NCBI GenBank assembly: GCA_905221605.1
Contig: CAJNDS010002268.1
Span: 1,019,232 to 1,083,231, forward strand
Reading direction: 5' to 3'
DNA: 64,000 nt
Source: Symbiodinium natans
Taxonomy: Eukaryota > Sar > Dinophyceae > Suessiales > Symbiodiniaceae
Both the position numbers and the translations under genes were made by a program. Shown here in pieces: positions 62,401 through 64,000 of the stretch. The notes below the pieces were generated by a model. It did no database searches, had not been told where the DNA came from, and saw only the letters and a list, made by a program, of their open reading frames with translations. Every line of letters begins with the position of its first letter. The stretch's first letter is position 1.

Positions 62401-63257
62401 CTCTGAGGTCCACCTTCGGATTGCCTGAAGGGCTTTTAGGGTTTAGGGTTTAGGGTTTAGGGTTTAGGGTTTAGGGTTTAGGGTTTAGGGTTTAGGGTTT
62501 AGGGTTTAGGGTTTAGGCTTTTGGGGTGGTTAGGGTTTGGGATTTGGGGCTTTAGGAGTTTTAGTTTTTTTTGAAGGGTTTTGGGACTTTTTGGGTGTTG
62601 GGGTTTAGTGTTTAGGGATTAGGGATTACAGTTCAGGGTTCTAGGGGTCTAGGGCTTAGGGTTTTGGGCTTTAGGGGTCTAGGGTTTAGGGTTTTGGGTT
62701 TTCGGGTTTGCTGGTTTCAGGGGTTTAGGCTCGCCTGTGCTTGGCAGTCGGCTTAAGCGGGGTTGGGGATTTGCTAGGGTTTAGGGTCAGGGTTTAGGGT
62801 CTGGGGTTTAGGGTTTAGGGTTTGGGGTTCAGGGTTTGGAGCTTAAGGTTTTTAGGGTGCTTGGGGTTTGGGATTTGGGCTTGAGGAGTTTAGGGTTTTT
62901 TGAGTTTTTTGGGGTTTGGGTTTTTTTGGGTGTTGAGGTTTAGGGTTACGGGTTTCAGAGATTTTTGGGGTTGGGGTTTTGGGGGGTTTGGGTTTAGAGT
63001 CGCCTGAGCTTGGCAGTCGGCTTAAGGGCGGTTGGGGATTTTCTTCGGTTTAGGGTTTAGGATTAGGGTTGAGGGTTTAGGGTTTAGAGTTTAGGGTTTA
63101 GGGGTTTCGAGTGTTTGGAGGAGCGATCAGGTTTTGCGAAACAAGCCCTCAACCGGAAACCCTGCGTGCAAGCCGCGGTGCTCACAGCTATGGCCACATT
63201 GGGCATGTACTTCTTGGCAGCTTCAACTACATCGCCATCAATCTCACACCATGTCAC
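53129..63257 (-). CDS. Spermidine/polyamine synthase (aminopropyltransferase), thirteen exons, 5' end outside the window
   Basis: Exons in gene order: 63257-63186, 62424-62392, 61263-61238, 60733-60665, 60160-60123, 58693-58624, 57967-57924, 57177-57156, 56258-56186, 55883-55835, 54597-54555, 53739-53695, 53173-53129 (TGA at 53131-53129). Family landmarks in order: CEIDGDVVEAAKKYMP (cofactor-binding acidic residue), VDLRVGDG, DNSFDVIIVDSSDPVGPAE (catalytic Asp loop), GGVVCSQGECLWL, VPTYPSGQIGAF, PLRYYTAEMH and AFALPAFLRK. The enzyme moves an aminopropyl group from decarboxylated SAM to putrescine or a related amine. Phase is kept at every junction except the first, where an exon or a GA donor is missing. 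GC donors follow several exons. The GGGDGG loop would be encoded to the right. Putrescine versus other acceptor cannot be told. Confidence 0.88.
53180..53332. repeat. (TTTAGGG)n array
   Basis: About 21 near-perfect units immediately right of the last polyamine-synthase exon. Confidence 0.93.
54319..54352. repeat. (TA)n microsatellite
   Basis: TATATATATGTATATATA type run in an intron of the polyamine synthase. Confidence 0.85.
54625..54731. repeat. (CCCTAAA)n array
   Basis: About 15 perfect units right of exon 54555-54597, an orientation opposite to most exon flanks. Confidence 0.93.
54850..55005. mobile_element. MITE-like element, CTTGGAGG family, TA flanks
   Basis: CTTGGAGGCTCGTACGACCA on the left (diverged), GTACCATGAACCTCCAAG on the right, TA at 54848-54849 and 55006-55007. 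The interior is built of GTACTTATAA / TTATAAGTAC inverted units. Confidence 0.62.
55278..55345. mobile_element. Short MITE-like element, TTTACGAAAATAGGGG family
   Basis: GGGCGTTTACGAAAATAGGG / CCCCAATTTCGGAAACCACC ends; shorter than its relatives, probably internally deleted. Confidence 0.55.
55990..56120. repeat. (CTTTAGGGTA)n short-period repeat
   Basis: Tandem CTTTAGGGTA and CTTTAGGATTA units (10-11 bp period), a telomere-like derivative with a longer period, in a polyamine-synthase intron. Confidence 0.75.
57241..57306. repeat. (TTTAGGG)n array next to a GGT/GAT trinucleotide run
   Basis: About nine heptamers, then GGTGGCGGTGGTGATGGCGG at 57314-57352. A frame through the triplet run would be Gly/Asp-rich, but it lies in an intron. 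Confidence 0.88.
58735..58835. repeat. (TTTAGGG)n array
   Basis: About 14 units right of polyamine-synthase exon 58624-58693. Confidence 0.92.
59163..59312. repeat. (TTTAGGG)n array
   Basis: About 21 units in the intron between exons 60123-60160 and 58624-58693. The 58860-59160 stretch before it is unique and CT-rich; its 96-codon antisense frame is not needed to join the exons. Confidence 0.93.
59455..59495. repeat. Poly-G tract of about 40 bases
   Basis: The longest homopolymer in the window, in the same intron as the 59163-59312 array. Confidence 0.85.
60755..60850. repeat. (TTTAGGG)n array
   Basis: About 13 units right of exon 60665-60733; CCCTAAA units lie left of the same exon at 60570-60650. 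Confidence 0.92.
61483..61575. repeat. (TTTAGGG)n array
   Basis: About 13 perfect units in the intron between exons 62392-62424 and 61238-61263; CCCTAAA units at 61332-61380 lie in the same intron. Confidence 0.93.
62187..62290. repeat. (CCCTAAA)n array
   Basis: About 13 units, some with an extra C or A, left of exon 62392-62424. Confidence 0.9.
62436..62516. repeat. (TTTAGGG)n array
   Basis: About 11 perfect units right of exon 62392-62424, completing the CCCTAAA-exon-TTTAGGG bracket. Confidence 0.93.
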
Positions 63258-64000
63258 CTGGGGTTTAGGCTTTGGGGTCAGGGTCGGAACCATAAAAAAT
63301 GTTCTGATGAAAAGGCAACCGTAGTAATTACTCTCAACCCTAAAACCTAAACCAGCACAACTCTTCGTTAGTGTGCCTTAAGTCGACTTCCTGAACAGCA
63401 ACCCGGCCATGGAAATTATGTCAAAGCTATAAACCCTACGCCCCAACAGCCTAAACCTGAGCCCTGACACCCGAAACCCTAAACCCCAAACTCAAAACCC
63501 TATTGCTTCTCCCCCAGATTCAGGCGCGCACCGGGGTTTAGGGTTTAGGGTGTCGGGTTTCGGCGCTGCATCCGAATCAAGTTTTAGGGTTTAGGGTTAA
63601 GGGGTCCTTAACCATCATCATTACCATTGCTGCTACCAATATTCGCTTTTGGCACTAATACTGATATAGTTCCAGGTAGTGCTTATATTAGGCGCAGGGC
63701 AGGGCGTTTGCCCGCCCTTTTTTGGGGAAGTGCGTGTTGTACTCGAAAAAACGCACGTTTTCGCAGGTTTCGGGTCGGGGGATTTTCGACATGAAACTTC
63801 GAAGCTCCGTGTTGAGACCTGTTCACACAAATGAAACAACCACTCTTGAAGTGGAAAACTCAAAAAACCTCGGCTTTTCTCGAGTAATCTAGACCTTTCA
63901 ATCCTCTAATGTACAATTCTGCTCGGTACTTCTTTCTCTGTGCCAGCGAGACGAAAAATTGCCGTGCCTCTACTCTGCCTCAACTTTCTGCCCGAACCCC
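63258..64000. other. Upstream intron of the polyamine synthase; no exon recognised
   Basis: Degenerate telomeric patches to about 63600, then about 400 bp of unique sequence without repeats. I looked for the GGGDGG-containing upstream exon on the minus strand and did not find it, so the 5' part of the gene is probably outside the window. Confidence 0.5.

Noticed and set aside
1-64000. tRNA or rRNA genes
   Set aside because: No tRNA-like T-loop/anticodon pattern or rRNA core sequence was noticed; a covariance-model scan was not possible.

Overview
The window looks like dinoflagellate nuclear DNA. The evidence is: plant-type telomere repeats (TTTAGGG)n scattered through it in both orientations; genes cut into 22-127 nt exons with AG|G-rich acceptors and many GC (some possible GA) donors; genes packed on one strand; and a Ty1/copia element with an unusually large polyprotein. 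No species call is attempted.

Layout. 1-2037 (+) is the 3' part of a non-LTR retrotransposon ORF2 with a zinc-binding motif and RNase H. 2.6-12.5 kb (-) holds ten exons giving the first 227 codons of a glycogen/starch branching enzyme; the rest lies beyond the left edge. 15.5-29.1 kb (-) holds about fourteen exons of an acyl-protein-thioesterase/carboxylesterase-like serine hydrolase. 31.7-32.5 kb (-) is an unrecognised split gene. 34.2-39.0 kb (-) is an FkbM-type methyltransferase in ten exons. 39105-47745 is a complete, apparently young copia retrotransposon on the + strand (158 bp LTRs with one mismatch, 5-bp target duplication, PBS, 2754-codon ORF). 53.1-63.3 kb (-) is a spermidine/polyamine synthase in thirteen exons whose 5' end is beyond the right edge. 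Long single-frame ORFs exist only in the two retroelements; the host genes were found by reading short unique islands between repeats and checking that reading phase is kept across junctions.

The introns are the most unusual part. They are largely built of (TTTAGGG)n/(CCCTAAA)n arrays, degenerate derivatives and roughly 100-220 bp terminal-inverted-repeat elements resembling MITEs. Around about half of the exons the transcript-sense order is donor - TTTAGGG ... CCCTAAA - acceptor, so the two ends of an intron could pair. The other main observation is in the copia polyprotein: a segment with an Fe(II)/2-oxoglutarate oxygenase-like H-x-D...H...R pattern, a degenerate cytosine-methyltransferase-like segment, and a SAP-like region encoded in a different frame from the rest although the main frame has no stop.

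The four recognised host genes belong to storage polysaccharide, lipid/acyl ester, methyl-transfer and polyamine metabolism; their proximity suggests no pathway, only the usual one-strand gene packing. Exon limits are hand-derived and may be off by a few bases. No homology search was run.
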